64,000 nucleotides of DNA from Bradyrhizobium sp. 132 (GCF_023074185.1 NZ_JADPKY010000043.1:116947-180946); one strand, 5' to 3'. Shown: positions 1 through 8,564, numbered from the stretch's first letter. The notes: a model not told the origin generated them from the letters alone. Numbers and translations are program-made.

Positions 1-230
1 ATGCAAAATGGGAGTCGAATAGGTGATCATCGGCAATGTCAATCGATCAAAAGAGGCAGTTAATTACGTAGATTCCATTTCAATCCTCGATTTAATCGTG
101 TTATTAAAATCAAGTAGATTGGCGCAAGTTTGGGATCACGCCTCTTTATCCTTCTATTGTGCCCGTGCGGATCTACGTGATTTGGTGCGATATAAGACCA
201 TCATTTATATTGGATATATTGGAAGTTGCC

Positions 231-446
231 ATGTCGGTCGATTGTAGTCGCGCTGTTGAATGGGATGGAAAGGTTCTGACTGGTTTGGTGGTTGTAAATG
301 GAGTGCCCACCAAGGTAACTGCGGACCGAGCCACTATCCATGCGTATGCCACAGGGTTTAGCGATGCGCTTACCTGGGAGATTGATCGCTTTCGGTCGCA
401 AATCTTCGAAAAGCTGATGCCATTCTTCATTCGACAGAATAGCTGA
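231..446 (+). CDS. Hypothetical protein, 71 aa
   Basis: I chose the ATG at 231 because a GGAAG ribosome-binding site lies five bases upstream. The frame stays open further upstream, but that part reads as AT-rich non-coding sequence. The protein begins MSVDCSRAVEWDGKVL and ends LMPFFIRQNS. It is soluble, with no signal peptide or membrane segment. Its short beta-like start followed by a helix with acidic and aromatic residues resembles small DUF1488-like rhizobial proteins, but I do not recognise it firmly. It ends at the edge of a broken coding stretch that leads into the phosphatase remnant. Confidence 0.5.
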   Translation: MSVDCSRAVEWDGKVLTGLVVVNGVPTKVTADRATIHAYATGFSDALTWEIDRFRSQIFEKLMPFFIRQNS

Positions 447-604
447 CGGTGCGGTATGGCGCTCGCGGCGCCTTCGCCAAGCTTTCGGCCAGCGATGTTG
501 GGAGACAAGCTGGTGATCGTTGGGTCGAGGAGATTGGCGCGATTCGAGATAAACTCACGCCTCCAGCCACCATCGAACTTCCATTTCCTGGCGTCTCGGA
601 ATGA
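442..604 (+). pseudogene. C-terminal stub of an unidentified gene upstream of the phosphatase
   Basis: Frame 2 is open from just after a TAG at 439-441 to a TGA at 602-604. The translation looks coding (for example GAFAKLSASDVGRQAGDRW, then IELPFPGVSE). Its stop overlaps the phosphatase ATG at 601 in an ATGA arrangement, typical of translationally coupled genes. No start codon with a ribosome-binding site is visible, so this is probably the 3' end of a gene whose 5' part is lost. The family was not recognised. Confidence 0.35.
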
Positions 605-1089
605 CTCAAAACTGCAAATGGGTTCTCTTCCTTTGTACGGGCAATTACTACCGCAGCCGGTTTGCGGAGGAACTGTTCAATCACCTTGCTGAACAAGAGG
701 AGCTGCCCTGACGAGCATTCTCCAGAGGCTCTGCCGAGAGGGGGGCGCTTGAGAACACCGGTCCCATCTCCGGCTTTGCACTCGAGGGGTTGCAAGCCCT
801 AGGAATTAGCCCGAAGGGCGCTGATAAATTTCCGCAGGCCTGCAATTTAGCTGACTTCAGTCAAGCAGATGTCGTCATAGGATTGAAAGAGGCGGAGCAT
901 CGATCGATGATCGAACGCCACTTTCCGGCTGTGGCGGACCGGGTCCTATATTGGCAAGTGGATGATATCGATGTCGCCCAGCCCAGCGATGCCCTGCCGC
1001 ACCTGACGCAAATGGTCACGAACTTGATCGCTATATCGCGACAACCGGCGGTCCTGAAGGGGCATGCCGAAAGCCTGCGGAAAGAATAG
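601..1089 (+). pseudogene. Low-molecular-weight protein phosphatase, broken by an in-frame TGA
   Basis: The ATG at 601 opens a reading frame with the low-molecular-weight tyrosine phosphatase/arsenate reductase P-loop, CTGNYYRS (C-x5-R-S), at about residues 12-19. A TGA at 709-711 stops it after 36 residues. The same frame resumes directly and stays open to 1089, reading ENTGPISGFALEGLQALGI and so on, with the expected fold length of about 163 residues. No frame change is needed, so one base (TGG to TGA, Trp to stop) explains the break. The family dephosphorylates phosphotyrosine and often sits near tyrosine kinases of EPS clusters. Unless the stop is read through or is a sequencing error, only a short N-terminal peptide is made. 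Confidence 0.75.
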
Positions 1090-1462
1090 CGGGAGGCGCG
1101 GACATCCCCACTCCATCATAGCGCCACCTTCATCCGCGTGAGGCAGATGGTTGTTCTATTCGTTCGCCGAAAGGGCATGGCAGAGCCGTCAGCCCCTGTC
1201 GCATCGACAGCGAAGCAGCCTGGATTGGCCCTCATGGCATTCAGTGTGTCCATTCTTCAATTAATAAAAATAATCATTGGAGCATATAAATAAGAAATTG
1301 CAACGGGCTCAATTCCCTACATGGCAGCCAAGGCGCCGTCGGGGAGCCCGGCGACGTCTGTGATTATCTATGGAATTGAAATGCTATAGCTTAAGGTATA
1401 TTCCTCAGATATTTGGGTAGAATAATATTGTCGATGTCGCTCCCATAAATTGAGCTATTCCA
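1090..1462. other. Intergenic stretch, no gene seen
   Basis: No convincing reading frame is present. From about 1255 to 1300 the sequence becomes AT-rich, and it is AT-rich again around 1385-1430 just before the next gene, so it may hold a promoter. No hairpin terminator or repeat was recognised. Confidence 0.5.
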
Positions 1463-1849
1463 ATGTCGATGCATTCATTACCAAGCACACATATCGCTTC
1501 GCTCAACAGGTCGCCCAATAAACCCAATCCGGAGCTCCTATTCTCGTCGGAGCATGCGGATGCCAAGCTTCTTCACTTGGGGTGTAGGTTCAGGCGGGTG
1601 ACGGATACTGCTAAAACGTGGCCACCGAGGCAACGGAGGGCTCTCCAAGAGCAGTTGGACAACGTTGAGCGTGAAATCGAGATGTACATTCAAGTCGATG
1701 GATTTGAAAAAGATCGGTTCAATCGAGAGTCTTACTTATGGACTGCAGAGGATCGAATCGAGTGGCAGGAAACACAAATTGGCAATGCTCAACGTCTGAA
1801 CGAACTACTTGAAGAGCGTAACGATCTGCAAAAGCAGCTTCGATCGTAA
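1463..1849 (+). CDS. Hypothetical helical protein, 128 aa
   Basis: An ATG at 1463 opens a 128-codon frame. The N-terminal 40 residues are polar and probably disordered. After this, DAKLLHLGCRFRRV resembles the start of small rhizobial proteins that continue as long charged helices. The second half is rich in Glu, Arg and Gln with a heptad-like spacing of Leu and Ile (LLEERNDLQKQLRS at the end), consistent with a short coiled coil. There is no signal peptide, catalytic motif or DNA-binding motif. The function is unknown. The gene stands alone in a region of small accessory ORFs. Confidence 0.5.
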   Translation: MSMHSLPSTHIASLNRSPNKPNPELLFSSEHADAKLLHLGCRFRRVTDTAKTWPPRQRRALQEQLDNVEREIEMYIQVDGFEKDRFNRESYLWTAEDRIEWQETQIGNAQRLNELLEERNDLQKQLRS

Positions 1850-1901
1850 GAGCGCAACCTTTAGCCCCGTGCCACCGAACAGGGAGCACCGAGAGGCTCG
1901 T

Positions 1902-2027
1902 ATGGGCAATATCAAAGAAGTGTTTCTTCGCGCGGTACCCCAAATGTTGTTCTTCACGGGATATGCGGCTGTCTTTCTGCTTGCGGTGCATCTTTACGTC
2001 TCGCTAGCGTGGGGTGCACGACAGTAA
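1902..2027 (+). CDS. Small single-pass membrane protein, 41 aa
   Basis: A 41-codon frame starts at ATG 1902, 52 bases after the preceding gene. The sequence MGNIKEVFLRAVPQMLFF is followed by a hydrophobic span (TGYAAVFLLAVHLYVSLAW) that would form one transmembrane helix, then GARQ. An earlier in-frame start at 1809 would overlap the neighbour and adds unconvincing sequence. Small proteins of this type are common in rhizobia and have no assigned function. Confidence 0.45.
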   Translation: MGNIKEVFLRAVPQMLFFTGYAAVFLLAVHLYVSLAWGARQ

Positions 2028-2668
2028 CGCGGAGGAGGTGGCACGCAGTGTCCCTTTCGCTGCCGACCAGGCTGCCTCCGATTTTCGTCCCAGGCCATAA
2101 AGCTGCGCCGATGGAGCACGGTGGATCATTCGAAAACTCAGACGGATCTATCAGTAAGATGTCACCCGGCGGGAGGAAGGACTAAGCAGCAGGCGCTCCG
2201 CCAAAACGTGCGGGCCCGATCGAGGCCATGTCCCGGGAATTTATGCGGTTGAACATTGTTTCACGACGGCAAAGCGAGCGGAAGCTGTTAGGGCGACGGC
2301 ACTCAACCGTGCGCTGCCGGAGGGATGCCTTGGCCTCAAAGCCGGCGAGAGCCCATGCCCGCGATTGCGTGTGCCCGGCCCTTGGGCTCTCATTTTCCGA
2401 CCAAGCGCTGAACCTGTAAGCTGAGGCTGGTAAGGGCCTCCCAGGGATCTATCCAACATCGGAGAATGTGAGAATCACCGCCTGTCCGCGTGCGCTCCAA
2501 CCTTGCTCGCAATGCATCGGAAAGAGACATAAGGCCGGCATAGGTCTCCAAATCCTTGTTCAAGTATTTAATTTATTCAAGTGAGAAAATTTAAACGGCA
2601 AGCTTAAATCCGACAAAATACAAGGCGTTCTCTTGGCTGGGGCAGGGCCATTAATCGGGAGTATCTGC
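2028..2668. other. Long intergenic stretch, no gene supported
   Basis: Frames on both strands read as Arg-rich shadow translations with no family resemblance. Around 2565-2610 there is an AT-rich patch with runs such as TATTTAATTTATTC, immediately upstream of the next secreted-protein gene and a plausible promoter region for it. Nothing else was recognised. Confidence 0.45.
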
Positions 2669-3196
2669 ATGTTTAGTCGAGTAGTAACTGCGTCAATTTT
2701 CGCTTTAACAACTTCCGTTTCTTCGGAGGCGCGCCCTTTACGTCCTCCTCCACCCGAATGCAACGTCACTATGCCCTGCGATTTTTCAACGTCGTTGGTG
2801 CACATGCAGAGATCTAGCAGATCAGCACGGGGTCTAAAACCAGATGCTGTTCGGAGCTTAAGGATGTCCGCAGTCAGCTCAGACATGGCTGGGACTGAGA
2901 TCGTCGGCGGTCGTCCAGCCGGTTGCCCTCGATCGTTCTGTGGATGTGGTGCGGCAATACGAGTATTTGGTCGCATAGTGCCGGAACTTAACCTGGCGGC
3001 TAATTGGCTGCGTTTTCCGCGCGCCTCGCCCGCCCCGGGAATGGCTGCAGCGCGACGCGGACACGTCTTTGTCCTGGAGCGGCACATCGCCGGTGACATC
3101 TGGTTGGCGTATGACGCAAACTCGGGAGGGCACGCAACGAGGATCCACGCGCGCTCCCTGAGGGGGTACACCATCGTGAACCCTCGTTCAGCCTAG
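2669..3196 (+). CDS. Exported hypothetical protein of a rhizobial family
   Basis: Start chosen at ATG 2669, giving 175 residues with a Sec-type signal peptide (MFSRVVTASIFALTTSVSSEA, cleavage probably near residue 20). The frame is open further upstream, but that start would bury the signal sequence. The conserved C-terminal half holds IVGGRPAGCPRSFCGCGAA, RVFGRIVPELNLAANWLRFP and ARRGHVFVLERH, ending DANSGGHATRIHARSLRGY. I recall this block from many Bradyrhizobium and Methylobacterium exported proteins of unknown function. The Cys-Gly-Cys cluster and the His, Asp and Asn pattern could suit a CHAP-like cysteine hydrolase fold, but this is speculation. The protein is probably periplasmic. Confidence 0.65.
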   Translation: MFSRVVTASIFALTTSVSSEARPLRPPPPECNVTMPCDFSTSLVHMQRSSRSARGLKPDAVRSLRMSAVSSDMAGTEIVGGRPAGCPRSFCGCGAAIRVFGRIVPELNLAANWLRFPRASPAPGMAAARRGHVFVLERHIAGDIWLAYDANSGGHATRIHARSLRGYTIVNPRSA

Positions 3197-3258
3197 CAGC
3201 ATTGTGCAGCGCGTCCCATCAAGACTCCACATCCAGGCGGCGCGCCTCCTGTCGAGAA

Positions 3259-3280
3259 CCGCAGCGGAGATTCGCTGCGG
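3259..3280 (+). terminator. Candidate hairpin terminator after the exported protein gene
   Basis: CCGCAGCG at 3259-3266 pairs perfectly with CGCTGCGG at 3273-3280 around a six-base loop, 62 bases after the stop at 3196. Only a short pyrimidine tract (CTTCTCTC) follows, not a T run, so intrinsic termination is plausible but not certain. Confidence 0.45.
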
Positions 3281-3703
3281 CTTCTCTCGCTCGGACAATT
3301 TGCAGGCGACCAGTCGTTTAATGTTTTGCAGGAGCCGTTATCGGCGATCGGGCCGATGAACGAGATCCGCATCCCCGCTTAGCGCGGTCGCCTGCGAAGT
3401 TTGAAGCTAGGCGATTCTACCCGGTGAGGGCGAAACGACCATGATAGCGATCAGCTGAGAGGAGGTAGGACCCCGATCTCTCAACTGCACATAGCCGCTG
3501 CGGATCTGGCCGAAGCGGGATAGCAACAGTCTCCATTGAGAAGCGCATCATTTCGCTTCTATCAGGCGCGGCCAAGTTCCTTTCCACGGATCGGAAGGGG
3601 GAACGCAATAGAACTCAGCAAGCGCGGTGCCAAATAAGGTTATCCATCCGGTCCGCATTCCATCGTTAATTCGGCTAGACGTATACGCCGACGATATTCG
3701 ACA
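3281..3703. other. Intergenic stretch, no gene seen
   Basis: No reading frame with family resemblance was found on either strand. The short minus-strand frame at 3417-3608 has no ribosome-binding site and an unconvincing composition. Confidence 0.4.
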
Positions 3704-3919
3704 TCAGCACGACGGCGCCCCTCCGAACAACTTGACAAGCTGAGTGACCGGCTCTTCCACCCAAGCCTCGCGAGCAAACCAATTGTGATTGGCGCGGCAA
3801 ATTGGACAATGAGTATTGCCGAAAAACACGACGCTTCGCAGAAATGTCTCACGATCGGACATGATACCGGTGGGAATAACGTGACCGGTTTGGGGGCACT
3901 TGACCATAATCATACCCAT
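3704..3919 (-). CDS. Small zinc-ribbon-like protein, 71 aa
   Basis: On the minus strand the protein starts MGMIMVKCPQTGHVIPTGI after an AGGAAAGG ribosome-binding site. It contains a second cysteine pair in HCPICRANHNWFAREAW. One Cys near the start and the CPIC pair, with nearby His residues, suggest a small metal-binding ribbon. I recognise the family as a widespread rhizobial protein of about 60-70 residues of unknown function. The last 15 residues (VTQLVKLFGGAPSC) look unlike the usual ending, so the 3' end may have been altered. Confidence 0.65.
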   Translation of the reverse strand: MGMIMVKCPQTGHVIPTGIMSDRETFLRSVVFFGNTHCPICRANHNWFAREAWVEEPVTQLVKLFGGAPSC

Positions 3920-4380
3920 GTAGGCCTTTCCTAGATATTGCTCGCTGCTGATCGGAAACCGGCTGGCTTGAGTGGGAGTGCTGTTTACTTAGCGGCATCG
4001 GGCACTGGGCGTTTGCTTGGCGCCATGAGAGATGCCGGTGACGGCGCTTCTCGACAGCTTCACTCCCCGTTCTTCACTTCGTCATATGTTCGCTTCGAAA
4101 AAATCAATTTGCAAATTAAATCGCATTTGCTCGAATGATTCGAGCGTATGCGTTCTGTAAATCGGAATAAGGCTCGATGGATATCTGCCGTTGATGGAGC
4201 CGGCTAATCGTCGGCGGGTATCTGGGCGCCTTCTACAAGCGCCCCTTGGTATCAAGGGGGATGGTGCAGGTTCAATCATACGGCGCATTTTTATTATATT
4301 TGAGGCCGCGAATATTTATTGTCAATTCTACCGCATGACGTAAGCTAACTTTGTAAGTTGTGCTGTGCTGGGAGGGAACC
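3920..4380. other. Intergenic region with AT-rich promoter-like segment
   Basis: No gene is supported here. A frame at 3938-4138 lacks any ribosome-binding site or family resemblance. From about 4285 to 4345 the sequence is AT-rich and lies just upstream of the small gene at 4381, so it probably carries that gene's promoter. Confidence 0.4.
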
Positions 4381-4626
4381 ATGTGGGAATCAAATCATAA
4401 CAAGCGCAACATCGGCTCCGCTACGCTGCAGTTCGCCAAAACGCGCGACCAATTAATAATCATCAGTGAGAGAGAACGAATTTTAAAAGAGCGTAGTGCC
4501 GATCGTGAAGCCTACCGGTATCTGCTGGACGCTCACCGATTAGCTGTGCTGCACAGCGATTGTACAGAAGATGTGGTGAACAATTCTCGAACCAGAACAG
4601 GCGAGGGCAATCAGTTGGCTGCTTGA
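4381..4626 (+). CDS. Hypothetical protein, 81 aa
   Basis: The ATG at 4381 follows a strong GGGAGGG ribosome-binding site five bases upstream, which decides the start. The product (MWESNHNKRNIGSATLQF through GEGNQLAA) is hydrophilic and mostly helical, with no signal or motif. It lies about 160 bases upstream of the PqqD/kinase fusion gene on the same strand. PqqD-like domains usually bind a small peptide substrate, so a short protein next door deserves attention. It has no leader/core layout, and no cyclisation or protease genes are nearby, so a precursor role is unproven. Confidence 0.55.
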   Translation: MWESNHNKRNIGSATLQFAKTRDQLIIISERERILKERSADREAYRYLLDAHRLAVLHSDCTEDVVNNSRTRTGEGNQLAA

Positions 4627-4783
4627 CCCGCCGGTGTCTGGCCATTTTCGAAGTGATGTGTGCCCACGCTAGATGCTGGGCTTGGATCTGAGGCGGCTGT
4701 TCGTTCCATCGAGGGCTGTGGAATAGTGCATCGCAGATTTCGTCGCGGCTGGCTCGGCACGGTGACGAGATTGAATACTGCTC

Positions 4784-5914
4784 ATGTTGGCTGGAGCCGT
4801 GCTCGAAAAATCATCAGAAAAAGTGGTGTTGAGGCCAGCTGTGGATGCAGTCTTCGCACTGCTGGATGGCCGACCGGTGCTATTTAGTGAGACAAGGCAG
4901 AACATCTATCAGCTGGACCAGCTGGGTGCATTTATCTGGTGCAAGTTGGCAGAAGGCGCTTCTTTGGCAACCGTTTATCGGGAGCTCGGAGAGCTGGACA
5001 TTGTTGAGCACGCTGCGCGCCGGTTCACGTGGCAGGCTATAGACGCTTGGACAGATCAAGGGCTGCTCGACGTCGATTGGCAAATCTCGGCCAGTTGTGC
5101 CTTCTCAGCCATTTTAGGGCGGCATCGTATCAGTGTCCGGGCTGACAATCGGAAGCTCTTGCAGCGGTTGGTTTCGCTATTTTGCATCCTGGACAATGAG
5201 GATGGCGAAAACGATATCACAATCGAGGCGATGCTGCTGGACGATCGAGTGTTCTTCCGAGGAATTGACGGGGGCGTCCACAGATGTGAAATTGAAGCAC
5301 TTGCACCTACAGTCAAAGCGTACTTGACCGAGCGGCTTATTCGAAGCGATCGATCGGGCTTCGCCCTCCATGCCGCGTCTCTTGCGAATTGCGGGACTGG
5401 CTTGCTGTTGTGCGGCGAGCCGGGAGCCGGCAAGTCGACGCTTACACTGCAATTGGTGGACGCAGGATTTCAGTATGCCGGTGACGATGTTGCGCTGATT
5501 GGTGATGATGGCGCGGTCTGTGGATTTCCATTTGCTCTCACTCTCAAGGAAGGGTCATGGGAGTTGTTGTCGCTGTTGCATAGCAGTTGGGACGGCGTCA
5601 CGCATTGCAGGGCCGACGGCGCTCAGGTGCGATACTTGCCTATTCGGAACGCGCACATTGGAAGCCTTTCTGCGAGTTGGATCATTTTTTTGAACCGGGT
5701 TGCGAGCGGCACGGCCGAGCTGGCATCGCTGGATCAGCTGGATTCGATGAAGCGGCTCATTGACGGCGCATTTGCCGCCGACGGAAGGCTGTCGCAGGCC
5801 GGGTTTTTTGCTTTGAAGCGGATTGTCGCCGGCGCGCGATCGTTTCAGCTTACCTACTCCCAGTCGGGAGAGGCCCGGGCGCTGCTGATGGACTTGTACA
5901 ATGGCAAAGCATAG
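4784..5914 (+). CDS. PqqD-like / HPr-kinase-like fusion protein
   Basis: The 376-residue product has two parts. Residues about 15-95 resemble PqqD-type peptide-binding (RRE) domains, with LRPAVDAVFALLDGRPVLF, a typical NIYQLDQLGAFIW segment and a terminal DQGLLD. Residues about 170-370 resemble the C-terminal kinase domain of HPr kinase, with the P-loop GEPGAGKST at about 210-218 and the following DDVALIGDDG segment. In the HPr-rel-A type systems known from proteobacteria, a PqqD-like protein, an HprK-like kinase and a nucleotidyltransferase are encoded together, usually near exopolysaccharide genes. Here the first two appear fused. The next gene overlaps by 14 bases, so they are probably translated together. 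The protein is soluble and its substrate is unknown. No clear ribosome-binding site precedes the ATG. Confidence 0.8.
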   Translation: MLAGAVLEKSSEKVVLRPAVDAVFALLDGRPVLFSETRQNIYQLDQLGAFIWCKLAEGASLATVYRELGELDIVEHAARRFTWQAIDAWTDQGLLDVDWQISASCAFSAILGRHRISVRADNRKLLQRLVSLFCILDNEDGENDITIEAMLLDDRVFFRGIDGGVHRCEIEALAPTVKAYLTERLIRSDRSGFALHAASLANCGTGLLLCGEPGAGKSTLTLQLVDAGFQYAGDDVALIGDDGAVCGFPFALTLKEGSWELLSLLHSSWDGVTHCRADGAQVRYLPIRNAHIGSLSASWIIFLNRVASGTAELASLDQLDSMKRLIDGAFAADGRLSQAGFFALKRIVAGARSFQLTYSQSGEARALLMDLYNGKA

Positions 5915-6977
5915 TGCGGCACTGACGAGCCTCTGTAATTGCCTTCGAGGTTTGCCGCCTGCCGATGTGGAGTGGACGTCCGTAATCGGCCTCGCAAACC
6001 AGACGTTGACGACGCCCGCGCTTATTGACTTCGTCGATCAATTTGCATCGGTGTTGCCGGACGACGTCTGCGCGTATATCCGCGAGATCTATCGCCGAAA
6101 CGTGCTGCGCAACAATCGGTTGGTCGCTCAACTCGAGGAAACCGTCGTTGCGATGAATGGCCACGGAATTACGCCAATATTGTTCAAGGGGGCAGCGACG
6201 CTGGCTACCACGCCTGTTGGACGGCGAGGCGTTCGGTTGATGTCTGATCTTGATATTTTGGTTCAGCCGAAAGAAATCGAAGGCGCAGTCGCCGCTCTGA
6301 GGGCAATTGGCTACGAGATTCATGAACAGGCGCCCCCCGGAAGCCAGAGATGGTGTGCCGACCTGAATCGGCCGCGGGACGTCGGAGCCATCGATCTGCA
6401 GCAGAGCGCTCCCGGCCCGGCGTATCTCTACCGCGGCCCCGGACTTGCTCTGAGCCACTGCGTTCCGGTCACGTTGGGACGGGGGAGGGTGCATATTCCC
6501 AAACCAACTTACCAGGCGCTCACGCTGATCATGCATGATCAATTTCAGGACTATGGTTACTGGCTCGGCGATATCGATCTGCGACATCTTGTTGAGTTAC
6601 GAGATCTGAACAATTTCGTCGGGGGCCTTGACTGGAAGGAACTTACCTCCATTGCCTCTGGCAAACTGATTCAAAACGCAATCGAAACCCAGCTGATCGC
6701 TCTCGCTGCGCTGCTTGGAGTCGAGATTCCGCACGCGCTGCGCTCCCGACTAATTCCGCGCCTACAGCTTATTCGTCAATTGATGCAAGCGCGCTTTCCG
6801 GCCTCACGTCTGCCCCTCCTGGCAATGACGGTCCTGGACCTCAGGAACTACCGGCGGGAGGCGACCGTTGATCACGCGCAAACCAGCGCGCGCCGTGGAT
6901 TGTGGTCGATGCCGAGAGCGGACACCTTACAGTTTCTGTGGAAGGCGGCTACGGTGGCTCGTGCGGGAAAAGTCTAG
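5901..6977 (+). CDS. Nucleotidyltransferase-family protein (NTP_transf_5 type)
   Basis: The 358-residue protein begins at ATG 5901 inside the end of the kinase gene. It has the hallmarks of the NTP_transf_5 family (PF14907): PILFKGAATL around residue 94 and MSDLDILV around 114-121, where the Asp-x-Asp pair would bind metal in a nucleotidyltransferase fold, followed by a mostly helical C-terminal half. The family transfers nucleotidyl groups to unknown acceptors and often accompanies HprK-like kinases in polysaccharide and peptide-modification clusters. The tight overlap with the PqqD/kinase fusion indicates joint function. The gene is followed convergently by an H-NS homologue. Confidence 0.8.
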   Translation: MAKHSAALTSLCNCLRGLPPADVEWTSVIGLANQTLTTPALIDFVDQFASVLPDDVCAYIREIYRRNVLRNNRLVAQLEETVVAMNGHGITPILFKGAATLATTPVGRRGVRLMSDLDILVQPKEIEGAVAALRAIGYEIHEQAPPGSQRWCADLNRPRDVGAIDLQQSAPGPAYLYRGPGLALSHCVPVTLGRGRVHIPKPTYQALTLIMHDQFQDYGYWLGDIDLRHLVELRDLNNFVGGLDWKELTSIASGKLIQNAIETQLIALAALLGVEIPHALRSRLIPRLQLIRQLMQARFPASRLPLLAMTVLDLRNYRREATVDHAQTSARRGLWSMPRADTLQFLWKAATVARAGKV

Positions 6978-7032
6978 GGTCGACAGCGACGTCTGACAGA
7001 TCAGCGGTAAAATTTTGCGATCGCAAGCCGGG

Positions 7033-7413
7033 TCAGGAGTGCTCTCGATCATGAGCGTTACGGTCTGACGATTCGCCGGTCTCGCGGACTCTGAACTCCT
7101 CCAGCGTGTGGCCTGATTGGAGGGCGGCTACCAGCCACCGAGGCTGTTTGCCACGTCCTGACCAAGTCTCTGTCGGCTGCAGCGGGTTGTAGTATTTGGG
7201 CACGACCTTGGGATATTTGCGGCGCGGGGGTTGGCTCGTCTCCGCCGCCCCGCTTCCAGCTTGGCCCAACTGCTCGGGTTGGTTGAGTTGCGCAAGACGT
7301 TTCTCCAGTTCCCGCTTCTCGGCGGTTATCTTTTCAGCGAGAATCTTGGTCAGCTCCTCGTGGAGAAGCCAAAGTTCCTCAAAATCCATAGCTTCGAGAT
7401 CCTGCTTGCGCAT
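7033..7413 (-). CDS. H-NS family histone-like DNA-binding protein
   Basis: Start taken at minus-strand ATG 7413 (126 residues). The frame runs further upstream, but those residues do not match the family. The N-terminus MRKQDLEAMDFEELWLLHEE begins a coiled-coil oligomerisation region (to about residue 45). After a flexible linker comes the conserved DNA-binding block RRKYPKVVPKYYNP...TETWSGRGKQPRWL. H-NS proteins bind AT-rich curved DNA and silence acquired genes. A second copy is encoded at 8139, and the window's AT-rich intergenic regions are natural targets. The gene is convergent with the nucleotidyltransferase gene. Confidence 0.85.
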   Translation of the reverse strand: MRKQDLEAMDFEELWLLHEELTKILAEKITAEKRELEKRLAQLNQPEQLGQAGSGAAETSQPPRRKYPKVVPKYYNPLQPTETWSGRGKQPRWLVAALQSGHTLEEFRVRETGESSDRNAHDREHS

Positions 7414-7499
7414 AGCATTCTCGTCACCGTTCGACTGACTGGTTGTCCATCTATCATCTTCTACATTCGAGTATCGTGACCCGAGCCGCGAATGAACGA

Positions 7500-7580
7500 T
7501 TGACGAAGTCAGCACCGGAATTGACCTGACAGTAAAATTATTATATATGATTTAATAGTTATTGCGACGATTATTTATTA
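7500..7580. promoter_or_regulatory. AT-rich divergent intergenic island
   Basis: Between the minus-strand H-NS gene and the plus-strand ORF at 7581 lies a very AT-rich stretch (for example ATTATTATATATGATTTAAT near 7540) containing several TpA steps. It is a candidate promoter for one or both genes and a possible autoregulatory H-NS or MucR-type binding region. Confidence 0.4.
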
Positions 7581-7889
7581 ATGCTTTCGACAAGCAAAGA
7601 AATTGCGGATGGAGGAGTGGTCTTGATCGAACTTCCTCTTGAACGTCTTCAAGATTCAGTCAGCCGATTTATTGTTCCCTCGGCTTCATTTTCGGACGTC
7701 CAGGCTCTGATGGCCCAAATCGAGCTCAGGCAGCGTGCACTGCGGGATATCGAAGTTATTCGCTGCCGTCTGCGGGTATGGGACGACCGTACGGTAATAA
7801 GGATGCCCAGACGAAGGAGGGGCGCCTCCGCGCGTCAAGCGTCCTTCTTGAGGCTGCGGCGCGGAAAGTTGTTCACGCGGCCGGCTTGA
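7581..7889 (+). CDS. Hypothetical protein, 102 aa
   Basis: An ATG-started frame between the two H-NS genes. The first 75 residues look plausible as protein (VVLIELPLERLQDSVSRF, then QALMAQIELRQRALRDIEV). The last 25 are Arg-rich and less convincing, so the 3' end may be frameshifted or the frame may be spurious. No clear ribosome-binding site and no known domain were found. Confidence 0.35.
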   Translation: MLSTSKEIADGGVVLIELPLERLQDSVSRFIVPSASFSDVQALMAQIELRQRALRDIEVIRCRLRVWDDRTVIRMPRRRRGASARQASFLRLRRGKLFTRPA

Positions 7890-8138
7890 TCTCATCCCCC
7901 AGGTCCCGGTTTGATGTTTGATGTGTTCCGCGGCCCTGCGCTGGGCGCGCGAAATTACTTCTCCGCGGTTAAATTCTGCGGATCACTCATCTTCCAGACT
8001 TGATTAATAACCGAGACGCAGCTATCTGGAACGAAGGTTCCAGTCGGTTCCGCGCATTTTGCGGGGATAATTTTGCTTTTTGTCTTGATTAATGTCAATC
8101 GGGCCAATATTAGATGATCGCAACTAAAAGGTGAGCCT

Positions 8139-8507
8139 ATGTCGGCTAAGAAACTCGAACTAGAATCCATGTCTCTTGACGATCTCTGGTCGCTTCATGA
8201 GGAAATTAGCGGGATGTTGTCTGAGCGGATCAAAGCGGAGAAGCACGAACTGGAAAAGCGCTTAGCAGCTCTCGGGGGCGGGATGGCTGTACTAGCGGAT
8301 TCCCGTGGCGCAGGCGCGTCTCCGACCGGCAAGCAGAGGCGAAAATATCCGCGAGTTCTGCCGAAGTATCGGAATCCACAGACGTCCGAGACCTGGTCAG
8401 GGCGCGGCAAGCGGCCGCGGTGGTTGGTTGCAGCAGTGAAGTCTGGTCGAAGGGTCGAGGACTTTCGCATAGGCGAAGCGGGTCCTAAGCTTCGTCAGCG
8501 GGGCTGA
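8139..8507 (+). CDS. H-NS family histone-like DNA-binding protein (second copy)
   Basis: The 122-residue product starts at ATG 8139, preceded by AAAAGGTGAG. The N-terminal helix (SMSLDDLWSLHEEISGML) through about residue 45 would form the coiled-coil dimerisation domain. A variable Gly/Ala-rich linker follows. The DNA-binding segment RRKYPRVLPKYRNPQTS and ETWSGRGKRPRWLVAAVKSG occupies about residues 67-105. It is clearly a paralogue of the protein encoded at 7033-7413, with the same architecture and a different linker. It probably acts as a nucleoid-associated silencer. AT-rich sequence at about 8065-8115 lies directly upstream. Confidence 0.85.
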   Translation: MSAKKLELESMSLDDLWSLHEEISGMLSERIKAEKHELEKRLAALGGGMAVLADSRGAGASPTGKQRRKYPRVLPKYRNPQTSETWSGRGKRPRWLVAAVKSGRRVEDFRIGEAGPKLRQRG

Positions 8508-8564
8508 CCGGATCGGCAATGATCGGCGGCAAGCTAGCCGGCGCAACCACATAAATCTGTGCGC

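Noticed and set aside
3938..4138. 66-codon plus-strand frame
   Set aside because: No ribosome-binding site or recognisable family; composition is ambiguous and it runs into AT-rich non-coding sequence.
4381..4626. 81-aa protein considered as a lasso-peptide or other RiPP precursor for the PqqD-like domain
   Set aside because: No leader/core pattern, and no protease or cyclase genes are nearby. It is kept only as a possible partner.
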